In this document: positions 1 to 8,335 of the stretch, one piece after another
Layout: each line of letters opens with the position of its first letter
Numbering within the stretch: position 1 is the stretch's first letter
From: Meridianimarinicoccus roseus
GTDB taxonomy: Bacteria; Pseudomonadota; Alphaproteobacteria; Rhodobacterales; Rhodobacteraceae
Direction of reading: 5' to 3'
DNA: 64,000 bases
Assembly (NCBI RefSeq): GCF_003172915.1
Contig: NZ_QGKU01000006.1
Coordinates: forward strand, 16,198-80,197
Made by a program: the position numbers and the translations under genes
The notes under the pieces: generated by a model
Databases searched by the model: none
Told to the model about the DNA's origin: nothing
The model's input: only the letters and a program-made list of their open reading frames with translations

Positions 1-1
1 T

Positions 2-82
2 CTCGGTTCCACACTAGTCTTCGGGGCTGCCGCGCTTTGGGGGTATGACCCGTCGCGCGGACTGATGAAGCGCAAGTCGTAA
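2..82 (+). CDS. 3' end of an unidentified gene (partial)
   Basis: The window opens inside a reading frame that ends in TAA and gives a 26-residue tail with a hydrophobic stretch followed by GYDPSRGLMKRKS. The basic end after a hydrophobic segment would suit the cytoplasmic tail of a membrane protein. There is too little sequence to name a family, and the frame could be open by chance. Confidence 0.4.
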   Translation, partial: LGSTLVFGAAALWGYDPSRGLMKRKS

Positions 83-97
83 CGGCGCGGGCCGAGC

Positions 98-310
98 TCA
101 GGCCTCGTGTTCAGCGAAGGACACCACCCGGCATTTCCAACTCTTGATGGTCTGACCCGGATGCGTGTTGATCCATTTGGCAAGTTCCGGCTGTGCGCCC
201 ATCATGCAGGTCATCGGCGTGATGTCGGTAAACAGGAGGCTGCGTTCGCGGCATGGCCCGTCGTCGGCGGCTGCGGTTGCAAGGCATGTGACAAAGAGAA
301 GTTCGATCAT
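98..310 (-). CDS. small exported cysteine-containing protein, unknown function
   Basis: A 70-residue product starting MIELLFVTCLATAAADDG, which reads as a short signal peptide with cleavage near the ATAAA-DD segment. The mature part is about 55 residues with four cysteines (GPCRER, MTCMMG and WKCRVV carry three) and the stretch QPELAKWINTHPGQ, consistent with a small disulfide-stabilised periplasmic protein. An upstream in-frame ATG at 352 would put 14 residues before the hydrophobic core, so the ATG at 310 is preferred. No family recognised. It stands alone between a plus-strand gene end and the plus-strand kinase gene. Confidence 0.5.
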   Translation of the reverse strand: MIELLFVTCLATAAADDGPCRERSLLFTDITPMTCMMGAQPELAKWINTHPGQTIKSWKCRVVSFAEHEA

Positions 311-442
311 TTTACTTGTCCGATCGGCTGCTTGAGGGAATGAAATGACCATACGGCATAGGAGTCAATTTCGGATAAACCATGCTGCAACGCAGCAAAT
401 AGGTCGTGAATACTGCCATTAGATCGAGCATTTTGAGGGCAT

Positions 443-2062
443 ATGCACATAAAAAATGCGCTGAGTGACTGGGTTGGGCGCCGCGCAGGGCGCAGCCTGT
501 CATTGCGGGCGCGACTCGCCGGCGGCGCCGCACTTCTGGCTGCCGGCACGCTGCTGACCGCGCTGACGCTCTATCTCGGCATGACGCGCGTTGCGGACCG
601 ACTCGATACCGCGCTTCAGGCCGAGGCGCGCATGGCCCGCTATGCGACGCTGTCCACACAGGTCTCCACCTTCCTCGTGATCGCCACGGAAGCCGTGCAA
701 AGCGGGCTCGACCCGTTGGCGCGAGCGGATCGTGTGGCCCCTGTGGTGGACGATTTGCGCGACACTTTCCTCGCGCTTCGGGCCGATCTCGAAATTGCGG
801 TGGCGCGGGCCGAGTCGCTGGGGCTCGACGCGCAGTCGCGCCACGCGACCCAGTCGCTGGGTCTCGCGCGGATGGAGGCGCTGCTGAACAGCGCGGTCAC
901 CGGCCTGTCGTCGCCCACCGACGACCGCGACCGTCTCAGGGCAGAGATCAACACCTTCGCGTCAAGTTTCGACCCGCTGCTGAACCACGCCGTGAATTCC
1001 GAGGCGCTGTTCCGCAATCGCAGCCTTGCGCAGATCGACCAGCTGCGTGGTAGCCTGAGCCGCGCAGCCGTGGCCATCGCGCTGCTATCGCTTGTGCTGG
1101 CGCTGGTATTCTATGTCGGTCTGATCCGTCCCCAGTTCGGGCGTCTCGACCGGCTGCGGGCCGCTGCACGACAGATCGGTCACGAAGATTTCTCGGTGTC
1201 CTTGCCGGACACCCAGGATGACGAAATCGGGCAGCTTTATACAGAAACCAACCGAATGGCCCGCGCGCTGTCCCTGCGAGAGGCGCGCCTTCGCGAGGAT
1301 CGGGCGCAACTCAGTCAGACCATAGACACGCGGACTCGCGAGTTGCGCGCCGCAAACAGCGAACTGGCCCGCATCGACGAGAACCGGCGCCGTTTCTTCG
1401 CCGATGTGAGCCATGAACTCCGCACCCCGCTGACCGTCATCCTGATGGAGGCGCAACTTGGCCGAAAGGGGATGCCCGACCACGAAGCGGCCTTCGCCAC
1501 GATCGAAGCGCGCGCGGCGCGGCTGAACCGCCGGATCGACGATCTGCTGCGCGTGTCGCGGTCCGACAGCGGCGTGCTTGAGCTTGACCCTGTGCCGCTC
1601 GCGCTTGGCCCACTTCTGGACGAGGTGGTTGAGGACGTCGCCGCTGAGGTCGCCACGGCCGGTCTGAATCTGACCTGTGATCCGGTGCCGAGTTGCACGA
1701 TGGTGCGGGCCGACCCGAACTGGCTTAGGCAGGTGCTGGCCGGGCTTGTGCGCAATGCCGTCCGCCACGCACGTGCGGGCGGGCAGGTCCGGCTGGCACC
1801 GCTACCGGACGGTACTGGCGTCGCGGTGATCGACAATGGGCCCGGCATTCCCGCGGCGGTCCAGCCGCGTATCTTCGACCGGTTCGCGCGGGCTGGCAGC
1901 GCCAAGGACAAGGGGTTCGGTATCGGGCTCGCGCTGGCAAAGTGGGTTGTGGAGGAACACGGAGGGTCCATCGCCGTGCAAAGCCCTGTTCCGCGCGACA
2001 CCGCGCTTGGTCAAGCGCCCGGCACGAAAGTTTCGGTTCGCCTTCCGGTCCCAAACGCATAA
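443..2062 (+). CDS. membrane sensor histidine kinase
   Basis: 539 residues. A first membrane helix (about 26-46) and a second (about 207-229) enclose a roughly 160-residue, mostly helical periplasmic sensor domain of unknown ligand. A HAMP linker (about 230-282) and a coiled-coil lead to the HisKA phosphoacceptor FFADVSHELRTPL with His324, then a HATPase_c domain showing the N box (LVRNAVRHA), G1 (DNGPGIP) and G2 (GFGIGLA). The start has a GAGGG ribosome site 3 nt upstream. The response regulator follows after 9 bp, so the two form a two-component operon. What it senses cannot be read from the sequence; no obvious target gene lies beside it except the decayed region downstream. Confidence 0.93.
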   Translation: MHIKNALSDWVGRRAGRSLSLRARLAGGAALLAAGTLLTALTLYLGMTRVADRLDTALQAEARMARYATLSTQVSTFLVIATEAVQSGLDPLARADRVAPVVDDLRDTFLALRADLEIAVARAESLGLDAQSRHATQSLGLARMEALLNSAVTGLSSPTDDRDRLRAEINTFASSFDPLLNHAVNSEALFRNRSLAQIDQLRGSLSRAAVAIALLSLVLALVFYVGLIRPQFGRLDRLRAAARQIGHEDFSVSLPDTQDDEIGQLYTETNRMARALSLREARLREDRAQLSQTIDTRTRELRAANSELARIDENRRRFFADVSHELRTPLTVILMEAQLGRKGMPDHEAAFATIEARAARLNRRIDDLLRVSRSDSGVLELDPVPLALGPLLDEVVEDVAAEVATAGLNLTCDPVPSCTMVRADPNWLRQVLAGLVRNAVRHARAGGQVRLAPLPDGTGVAVIDNGPGIPAAVQPRIFDRFARAGSAKDKGFGIGLALAKWVVEEHGGSIAVQSPVPRDTALGQAPGTKVSVRLPVPNA

Positions 2063-2071
2063 GCTCGCGCC

Positions 2072-2749
2072 ATGACACCGCGGCTTCTCATCGTGGACGA
2101 CGATCCGGGCATCACCTCGGCTCTGGCGCGGGGGCTGGCGCTGCACGGCTATTCCGCCGTGACCGAGAACCGGGCCGACCGCGCGCTTGCCCTGCTGCGG
2201 AGTGAGGCCTTTGACGGGGCGATCGTCGACGTGATGCTGGGCGACGACAGCGGGATCGACATGGTGCGCGCGGCGCGCGCGGCGGGGCTGGTCATCCCCG
2301 TGCTGATGCTGTCGGCGCTATCGGAAGTCGCGCATCGCACCGCCGGGCTGGAAGCGGGTGCCGATGATTACGTCGTCAAGCCGTTCTCGTTCGATGAACT
2401 GGTCGCGCGGCTGCGGGTGCAGGAACAGCGCGCGCGCGCGCATCGACCTGCCCCGGCCCGGCTTTGCGCCGTGGCGCGGCGACTTGAAGGGCGCGACAAG
2501 TCGGTTTCTCTGACCGAGAGGGAGTTTGACCTGCTGGCGCTGCTGGCCGAATGTCCCGGTACGCCCCGGCCAAGAGGCGAGATCTTCGATGCCCTCTGGG
2601 CGGCGGACGGATCGAGTACCGAGAACGTCGTCGACGTGTACATCGGCTACTTGCGCAAGAAGCTCGCGGGGTGCGATGCTGGCTTCCAGATACGGACGTT
2701 GCGCAATCGGGGCTTCTGTCTTGACGGCTTGCCGCCGGTACGTATCTGA
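2072..2749 (+). CDS. OmpR/PhoB-family response regulator
   Basis: 225 residues. The receiver domain (1-115) has the acidic pocket DDD at 9-11, phosphoacceptor Asp53 (IVDVMLGDD) and conserved Lys103 (VVKPFSFDEL). The C-terminal part (about 130-222) is a winged-helix DNA-binding domain with LTEREFDLLALL and ENVVDVYIGYLRKKL, typical of the OmpR class. It is translated just after the kinase gene (9-bp gap) and is its probable partner. The gene ends in front of a large inverted repeat at 2843-2905. Confidence 0.95.
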   Translation: MTPRLLIVDDDPGITSALARGLALHGYSAVTENRADRALALLRSEAFDGAIVDVMLGDDSGIDMVRAARAAGLVIPVLMLSALSEVAHRTAGLEAGADDYVVKPFSFDELVARLRVQEQRARAHRPAPARLCAVARRLEGRDKSVSLTEREFDLLALLAECPGTPRPRGEIFDALWAADGSSTENVVDVYIGYLRKKLAGCDAGFQIRTLRNRGFCLDGLPPVRI

Positions 2750-2842
2750 CGGCGCGCCACTCTCATAAAATAAGAATTCTCATGCCCGCCCCGGTCGGCT
2801 TATACCCGGTGCAGGCGGGCCGCGCGTCCGCCCCTCCCGCAT

Positions 2843-2905
2843 CGGTGCCATGCCCGGCGCACACGGCCTCTCTCCGGTTTTCCGGTCGGGCCGGGCTTGG
2901 CACCG
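2843..2905. repeat. large inverted repeat between convergent genes
   Basis: Left arm CGGTGCCATGCCCGG (2843-2857) and right arm CCGGGCTTGGCACCG (2891-2905) are complementary except at the central AT/TT. The interval contains a second small hairpin, CCGG-TTTT-CCGG, at 2874-2885. The structure sits between the response regulator gene (plus) and the VPLPA-CTERM fragment (minus) and may act as a bidirectional terminator, although no clear T-run follows on either side. Confidence 0.5.
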
Positions 2906-2949
2906 GCGCGCCCATCCGGCAAGGATCGGGCGGCCGCGCCAAGCCGTGA

Positions 2950-3600
2950 TCAAGCCGCGCGGCGGCGCAGAAACCCTAGCACAGCAAGCCCGCTGAGCGC
3001 GAGCGGAAGGCCCGCGGGAAGTGGGACCGGAGTGGTCGGCACTGTGCCAAGCGTCGTGATGCTGTTCGGCAGGCCGCTGTTGCCGTTCGCGTTCCAGAAT
3101 CCGTAGTTCTGGGAATACCCGTTATATCCATTCCTCACGGGAAAACCTAACTGCGTTTCATTGCACAGCATCTGCAGACGGCGCACCTGATAGGCCGGTG
3201 TGCCGTTCGGGCCGGCTCCGTCCACCACCTGGAACCGCACGTTCATGAGGAACGGATAGAGCGTCGCATCGTTGGGGTCGTAATACACCATGTTGGGCGG
3301 CTGTGGGCCGAAGCGGGTGTCGAACAGGAACTGTTGGTAGATGTTGAGCAGAACGGCCGTGGCCATGTTGCCGACCCCACCGGACGGGGTCATCGTCAGG
3401 CTCGCTGTCGGGCCGGGGTTCGGGTACCCTGCACTGGGATAAAGCGCGGCATAGCCGGTTGGCAGATCGTGTGGCAGGATCACGTCGAGCACGTAGCCCA
3501 AGATCACCGGCACTGCCCCGGACAGGTCTAGATCGAGCGTCCCCGGCACATTGGCGACTGTGCCGTTATACGTGCCCGCGCCCGTCCGTCGCCTTGGAAA
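2950..3600 (-). pseudogene. 3' part of a VPLPA-CTERM surface protein gene, 5' end lost
   Basis: The reading frame ends in VPLPAGLPLALSGLAVLGFLRRRAA, a textbook VPLPA-CTERM tail: motif, hydrophobic helix, basic end. In Rhodobacteraceae such tails direct sorting by an exosortase/archaeosortase-like system. The 190 residues before it are Gly/Pro/Asn/Tyr-rich, beta-type sequence suited to a secreted or extracellular matrix protein. No signal peptide precedes it: upstream, the same open frame (to 3807) changes abruptly at about 3600 into ABC-ATPase sequence. The gene therefore looks truncated and fused to a decayed neighbour. Without a signal peptide the tail should not function. Confidence 0.7.
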
Positions 3601-3604
3601 GCGG

Positions 3605-4155
3605 TAGAGCTCCCCCCCTCGGCAGGCGCAGTCGCCGACACGTGTCGGGCACGGCAAAGGAATGGCTTGGCACACGGCGCGTGCCATTACGGCAGTCTCG
3701 GGATTGTGAGGCAGGGTCCCCGGCGTGTCGATGAGGGCGACGCTGCCGCCCTGCGTGACTGCCACGCGGTTGGCGATGGCCTGCGGCTCAGCTTGGTCGT
3801 GGGTCACGAAGATGGCTATAATGGCGAACTGGCGCAGCGGCGGGGCCAGATCGTCGCGGAGTCGGTCGCGCAGCGCAGGCCAGAGTGACGCGCAGCAGCT
3901 GACCGCTGGACAGCGATGTGACCGGCTGCGCGACGAACGGTTTCTGTCGGCACGGCGTCAGCACCTCGTCCATGCGGGTCGCTATTCCTGCCTTCGGTGG
4001 CGCTGCATCTTCAACCCATCGGCAATGTTGCCGCGCACCGACATGGTCGGGAACAGCCCGAAGGACAGCAACACCATGCCAATCCTGTTCCGTGCGCCGG
4101 GGTCGGGTTGTTCAAGCCCCGCCGCGATGCGCAGGAGCTTCGTCTTGCCAAAGCG
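3605..4155 (-). pseudogene. decayed ABC importer ATPase (PotA/FbpC-like)
   Basis: Pieces of an importer ATPase are readable in different frames on the minus strand: a Walker A region GKTKLLRIAAGLEQPDPG near 4150, then GMVLLSFGLFPTMSVRGNIADGLKM (Q-loop region, about 4090-3995), a degenerate signature LSSGQLLRVTLACAAR near 3910, and the H-loop region VTHDQAEPQAIANRVAV near 3810. The ABC signature has lost its glycine (LSSGQ). At least two frameshifts and missing sequence between the Q-loop and signature mark it as dead. It follows the permease and binding-protein remnants in the usual operon order. Confidence 0.75.
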
Positions 4156-4184
4156 GGACCAACAGTGTCTTCAGATACGGGGTG

Positions 4185-4290
4185 TGCGGCATCCAGATCA
4201 GGTTGAAATCGCCGTTTGACAGCGTCACCACCGTCAGCGCCCCGGCAAGGATGCCGGGCGGCGCAATGGGCACGATCAGCTCGTTCTCGG
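4185..4290 (-). pseudogene. remnant of an ABC importer permease
   Basis: A short stretch reads ELIVPIAPPGILAGALTVV followed by TLSNGDFNLIWM, which matches the EAA-loop end and last-but-one helix of PotB/PotC/FbpB-type permeases (PxAxPGILAG). It directly follows, in the same frame, binding-protein sequence, so most of the permease gene has been deleted. It then runs out of frame into the ATPase remnant. Confidence 0.6.
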
Positions 4291-4640
4291 CCAGCGTGCT
4301 TCAGTGGTCGATGGCCGGATTGAAATTCCCGAGATCGCCGTCATTGGCCAGGTTCCTTGCGGCGGCAACGGCAAAACCCGCGAAGCTCTAGGACTGATCA
4401 AGATACCCGGCCATCCCGCAGTATTCCGGCTGTGCAAGGTCGGCGAAGAACTGTGGCACCGGTGCACCGACGAGCTATCACGCCCGAAGTGGCCGAGCGA
4501 GCCGTAAGGGATCGCGAACCGGCGGCCTTCGGGTTCTTCAGCAAGCGGGCGATGTCCCCAATGCCCTCGGGATTTTATGTTGCGGCGACGCCTTGTTTGC
4601 CGGTCTTGATGCCGGGCAGTCACGCCGTAAGATGCAACAT
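4291..4640 (-). pseudogene. remnant of an extracellular solute-binding protein
   Basis: The minus strand reads FFADLAQPEYCGMAGYLDQS, stop, SFAGFAVAAARNLANDGDLG, NFNPAIDH, stop, STLAENELIVP. This is the hinge region of family-1 binding proteins of the iron/polyamine/phosphonate class (WADL..P.Y.GM.GYLDPSS...G.L.NFDPAI). Two in-frame stops interrupt it, and RFAIPYGSLGHFG upstream near 4530 is in another frame. It belongs to the same dead ABC cassette as the following permease and ATPase pieces. Confidence 0.65.
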
Positions 4641-5146
4641 ACGCCACAGGGCTTGCTCATTGGGCCAGAGGCTGGCTCAGCGTCCGGCCGTTTCTTGGGT
4701 GTCGTGGGACATACAGGTGTCCGGCGTGTCGTCAATGGTGGCCAGCATCGACGCGCATTCGGCCCATTAAGGCGGGCAGTTTTGGCAGCTGGCACCCTCA
4801 GCCAGCGCGGAAAGCGCGATCGCGGGTGCGAGAAGCGACAGATGGCATTATGTTCCATGAGAGCATATTTGTTGGGATCGGTCTTGATAGGGTCGGACAG
4901 ATAGCGGCCCGGCGGCGACCCGGTCGTTGTCAACGGGTTCCGAGCGCGGCAACGCCAGCGTGGCACCAGCACGAAAGTCGAACGGCGGGGCCGGGCGCCG
5001 CCCCGCGCACAAGGTCCGGCATGCTGCGCGCGACATTCTTGATGATGATTTTTGACTTGTGCAGCACGCGCACGATCCTTCCGGAACCAATTGCAGCCGT
5101 GCGCTACCCGCGATCCCAGAAGCCTTTTGACACCGAGGCGGTTGGT
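4641..5146. other. about 500 bp without a recognisable gene
   Basis: No frame on either strand gives a convincing protein. By position it could hold the worn-out 5' part of the binding-protein gene of the decayed ABC cassette, but I could not align it by eye. Confidence 0.4.
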
Positions 5147-5752
5147 TCAGGGGGTGCGCCGCTGTACCAGCCGCCAGACCCGCAGCCCGATCAGTACCCG
5201 GCCCGTCGCCGCAACAGCCAGAAGGCAGAGCGTGGCCTTGCTGAGCGGGCCCATCGTGCCGTCGATCAGCAGCGCATGGCCAGCGCTGGCACCCACCGCG
5301 ATGCCCACCGCCGTGCTGTGCCCGGCCCGCCACGCGCGCGCGGACAGGCGAGGGCGCAGCAGTGCCAGAAGCCCCGCCGTGCTCAGCGCCCACATGGCGA
5401 TAACGCCAAGATGGGAAAACGCGGTTGGCGCTGCGAACGTCATCGCATCAATCATGTCGGGCGGACTGGTGATCCATAGCCCGGCGATGTGCAACGCCAC
5501 AGCACCGATCAACAGCACGCCGACTGCACGGTGCACGCGCCGTCCCCGGCGCGGGGGAAGACCCGGCAGGTATCCACCGGCCAGCAACGGCTGTACCAAC
5601 AGCAGCGCCAGCGCCGCGACCCCGGACAGGCCTGCCGCGATGTAGACAGGCTGTCGCCATGCGAGAAGAGGGCTTTGCGCGGCAACGACCAGCGGCACGC
5701 CCACGGCCGCCGTCAGCATGGCCCAGATCAGGATCGCCCGTGTCCGCGCCAT
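5147..5752 (-). CDS. ferric-reductase-like haem membrane protein
   Basis: 201 residues, almost entirely membrane: six predicted helices. Paired histidines in two helices, VHRAVGVLLIGAVALHIAG and AGHSTAVGIAVGASAGHALL, spaced 13-14 residues apart, fit the bis-haem arrangement of the ferric reductase/cytochrome b transmembrane domain (PF01794-like). There is no FAD/NAD domain. It lies 3 bp downstream of the intradiol-dioxygenase-like gene, so the two are probably one operon, suggesting a periplasmic or membrane redox function. The electron donor and acceptor are unknown. Confidence 0.65.
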   Translation of the reverse strand: MARTRAILIWAMLTAAVGVPLVVAAQSPLLAWRQPVYIAAGLSGVAALALLLVQPLLAGGYLPGLPPRRGRRVHRAVGVLLIGAVALHIAGLWITSPPDMIDAMTFAAPTAFSHLGVIAMWALSTAGLLALLRPRLSARAWRAGHSTAVGIAVGASAGHALLIDGTMGPLSKATLCLLAVAATGRVLIGLRVWRLVQRRTP

Positions 5753-5755
5753 TAC

Positions 5756-6244
5756 TCAGACGGGCTGCAACACGAAATCCGCACTCAGGCGGGTGTCCCG
5801 CGGACTCGACATCACCGGACGCAGGAAAACAGTCTCGAAGCCCTCGCTGTCGAAGGCGAGATGTCCATGCGCTTGCCCGAAGGCCGGGACGATCTGCGGC
5901 ATCTCCATCCGGAAGACGCCGTTCGCGTCAGTCAGTGTCGCACCGTGGCTGTGCGGGTCGCGTTCGTGCCCTTCGGTTGTATGGGCCCAGATCTGGATGC
6001 GTTGTCCCGGTAGGGGCGCGCCGTCGCCCGCGCGCCGCACGGTGCCGGTCATCAAGAAACCACCGCTGCCGATGCGCGAGACGATTGGCGCGCCGGGGCG
6101 GTAGTTGTTCGAACCACCCCGCATGGACCGGGTGGGGGGAAGCCCCGCTGCCCGGGCCGGAACCACGAGGCCCGCGGCACCGGTTGCAAGCGCGGCACTG
6201 CCTGCTGCGAGCAGCAGGCGGCGTGATGGCGTGGCTGTCAGCAT
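5756..6244 (-). CDS. exported intradiol-dioxygenase-like protein
   Basis: 162 residues. The start at 6244 has a GGAGGGA ribosome site 5 nt upstream. The N-terminus PSRRLLLAAGSAALATGAAG resembles a Tat signal peptide. The mature part has the beta-sandwich pattern of intradiol ring-cleavage dioxygenases: TGTVRRAGDGAPLPGQRIQIW, then HSHGATLTDANGVFRMEMP and HGHLAFDSEGFETVFL. Histidines are present, but I cannot confirm the full Tyr/Tyr/His/His iron site. Such exported members have no established catechol activity. It is followed by the haem membrane protein gene. Confidence 0.7.
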   Translation of the reverse strand: MLTATPSRRLLLAAGSAALATGAAGLVVPARAAGLPPTRSMRGGSNNYRPGAPIVSRIGSGGFLMTGTVRRAGDGAPLPGQRIQIWAHTTEGHERDPHSHGATLTDANGVFRMEMPQIVPAFGQAHGHLAFDSEGFETVFLRPVMSSPRDTRLSADFVLQPV

Positions 6245-6422
6245 GTCGATCCCTCCTGTTGATCCGGCGGGCGGCAACGCGCCGCGCCGCACTTCGCAAT
6301 ATACCTAGATGCGCCCGCTTGAGGAGCGATGCGCGCGCACGGCTTCGTGACCGTGTTTCCGAAAAGGCTTGGCGGTCGGCGGCTTGGCCTGGACCCGCGC
6401 CCAGTCAACGCCCAGATCGGGT

Positions 6423-8219
6423 TCAGGCCGGGCGCAGGCCGGCGCGGCGTGCCCGGCGCAGTACGGTGGACCGGTTAACTCCCAGCCGCCGGGCTGCCAG
6501 TGACATGTTGCCGTTGCAGGCCTCCAGCACGTCGGCCAGCGGGGGCGGCGCCCCCGCTGCGATCTCCTTGCCAGCCCCGCAGGGCTGCGGGCCGCAAGCT
6601 GCCGGGGCCAGCGCGGGTGCGGGCAGGTCAGGCAGGTCGATCACTGAACCCTCGGCCTGCACCAGCGCCGCTTCCAGCACCCCGGCAAGCTCGCGAAGGT
6701 TGCCCGGCCAGTCGCGGCTTTTCAGTTCAGCCCGCGCGGCGGGCGACAGCCGGAAGCTGCCCGGGCGGTGATGCGCCGCCATTCGCAGCACTCGGTCCAG
6801 CAACCAGTCGAAATCCGTGCGGCGGCGCAGCGGCGGCACGTCCAGTATGGCAGTGGCGATGCGGAAGAACAGGTCCTGCCGGAACCGCCCGGCCTGCACC
6901 GCGACGCCCGGGTCGGCGCTTGCGGCGGCGATGATCCGGGGTCGCTGGCGGGCCGGGCAGGCGGCAATGCGGTCCAGCAGGCACAGCAGCCGGGCCTGGC
7001 CCTCGGGATCAAGGTCATGGAGATTGTCCAGGAACAGCGTCCCGCCTTCGGGCAAGGTGTCGAAGCCGGGCGCGCCGATGCAGTTGACCGCCATGAATGG
7101 CCGTGGCCGCACATCGCAATCGTGGATCGCGCGGGCCAGCCGGTCCTTGCCGGTACCTGTTTCGCCCCGGATCAGCAGGGGCAGGCGGGTGGGAGCCAGC
7201 CGCGCCGCGCGGTCCAGCAGCACCGACATCGCCGGATCGCTCCCCGCCAGCGACCGCAGCGCGGCGGGCAGGCCGCTGTCGGGCAGCGCGCGCGCCTTGC
7301 GCGGGCGCTGAGGGGCGATGGCATGGCCGAACGCAGCCTGACCGTCGCGCAGGCCGATCACCCGGTCCTCGGTGGGCACGCCTCGCATGAGGTCGGGCAG
7401 GTTGTCGATGCCCAGTTCGAAGAACTGTTCGATCGGGGCGCCGAGCACCGGGCCGCCCTGCCGCGACAGCGCTTCGCCCGCGCCGCGTGTCATGCCTATG
7501 ATCCGGCCCGACCCGTCCAGCGCAACGGCCGCATCCGGGTCCACGTCCAGAAGTTCGGGGCTGGACGAGAACCGAAGCACCCATTCGCCGCGATGCATCG
7601 CCATCAGGTTGGCCATTTCCACCCGCCGCGCGCTGGTCTTGACAAGATTCAGGGCAAGCGTCTGGCTGATCTTCGGCTGGGGCGAGCGCAGCAGCGAGAT
7701 ATCGAGCACCGCAGTCAACTCACCCACCGTGTCGAAGATCGGTGCGGCGGTGCAGGACAGCGGTGTGTGCGTCATGTCGAAATGGTCGGTCTGATGGATC
7801 GTGACCGCCTCACGCGTGGTGATGCAACTGCCGACGCCGCAGGTTCCGGCAAGATCTTCGGACCAGTCCGACCCGAGATAGAGCCCGGCCCGGCGCAACT
7901 CGTCCTCGAAGCGGGGATCGCCGAAGAAGTCCACGGTGACGCCTTTGGCGTCGGCCAACAACAGCACATAGTTCTGCCCGGCGATCTGGCGGAACAGCGC
8001 CTGGAGCCCGCTGCGGGCAATGGCGATCAGTCGTTCGGACTGTTCGCGATGCTCGCGCAGGCGGCTCGCTTCGACGATATGCGCGGGCGACGGCTTGGCC
8101 GGATCCAGCCCGTACTGTTCCACGCAGCGCCGCCACGATTGCGCCACGACGGCATCACGTCCGCTGGCGCGGCCGTTCAGGACCTGGTCGATCTCGCGCA
8201 GATGCTCCCTGTCGCTCAT
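6423..8219 (-). CDS. AcoR-like transcriptional regulator lacking the GAFTGA loop
   Basis: 598 residues: an N-terminal GAF-type sensor region (about 60-200), a PAS-like middle (about 225-300), an AAA+ domain (about 325-540) and a C-terminal Fis-type helix-turn-helix (MSLAARRLGVNRSTVLRRA). Walker A is GETGTGKD (352-359). Walker B reads GTLFLDN (393-399) with Asn in place of the usual Glu. Between VNC (378-380) and EGGTLF (391) only about ten residues remain, where bEBPs normally carry some 30 residues including GAFTGA, the sigma-54 contact loop. It therefore probably regulates through sigma-70 promoters or as a repressor. It follows the flavin monooxygenase gene on the same strand and is the obvious candidate to control it. 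Start chosen by the GGAGGG site. Confidence 0.88.
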   Translation of the reverse strand: MSDREHLREIDQVLNGRASGRDAVVAQSWRRCVEQYGLDPAKPSPAHIVEASRLREHREQSERLIAIARSGLQALFRQIAGQNYVLLLADAKGVTVDFFGDPRFEDELRRAGLYLGSDWSEDLAGTCGVGSCITTREAVTIHQTDHFDMTHTPLSCTAAPIFDTVGELTAVLDISLLRSPQPKISQTLALNLVKTSARRVEMANLMAMHRGEWVLRFSSSPELLDVDPDAAVALDGSGRIIGMTRGAGEALSRQGGPVLGAPIEQFFELGIDNLPDLMRGVPTEDRVIGLRDGQAAFGHAIAPQRPRKARALPDSGLPAALRSLAGSDPAMSVLLDRAARLAPTRLPLLIRGETGTGKDRLARAIHDCDVRPRPFMAVNCIGAPGFDTLPEGGTLFLDNLHDLDPEGQARLLCLLDRIAACPARQRPRIIAAASADPGVAVQAGRFRQDLFFRIATAILDVPPLRRRTDFDWLLDRVLRMAAHHRPGSFRLSPAARAELKSRDWPGNLRELAGVLEAALVQAEGSVIDLPDLPAPALAPAACGPQPCGAGKEIAAGAPPPLADVLEACNGNMSLAARRLGVNRSTVLRRARRAGLRPA

Positions 8220-8253
8220 GCGGACCCTCCCTTCCGCGTGCGGGACAAGCTTG

Positions 8254-8297
8254 CCGCAGACCGGCCCGCCGCACAAGCGCGGCGGGCCGGTCTGCGG
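8254..8297 (-). terminator. perfect 19-bp inverted repeat after the monooxygenase gene
   Basis: Arms CCGCAGACCGGCCCGCCGC (8254-8272) and its exact complement (8279-8297) enclose the loop ACAAGC. It lies between the monooxygenase stop and the regulator start. No T-run follows, so it may be a processing or partial termination hairpin that separates expression of the two genes rather than a classic intrinsic terminator. Confidence 0.6.
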
Positions 8298-8335
8298 GCG
8301 GCGGCCCGGGGCGCGCGGACCCGGGCCGCGACCCC

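Noticed and set aside
2764..2785. AT-rich AAGAATTCTCAT resembling a Fur or Irr site after the response regulator gene
   Set aside because: The palindrome is only AGAATTCT, lies at the end of a gene rather than before one, and does not match either consensus over its full length.
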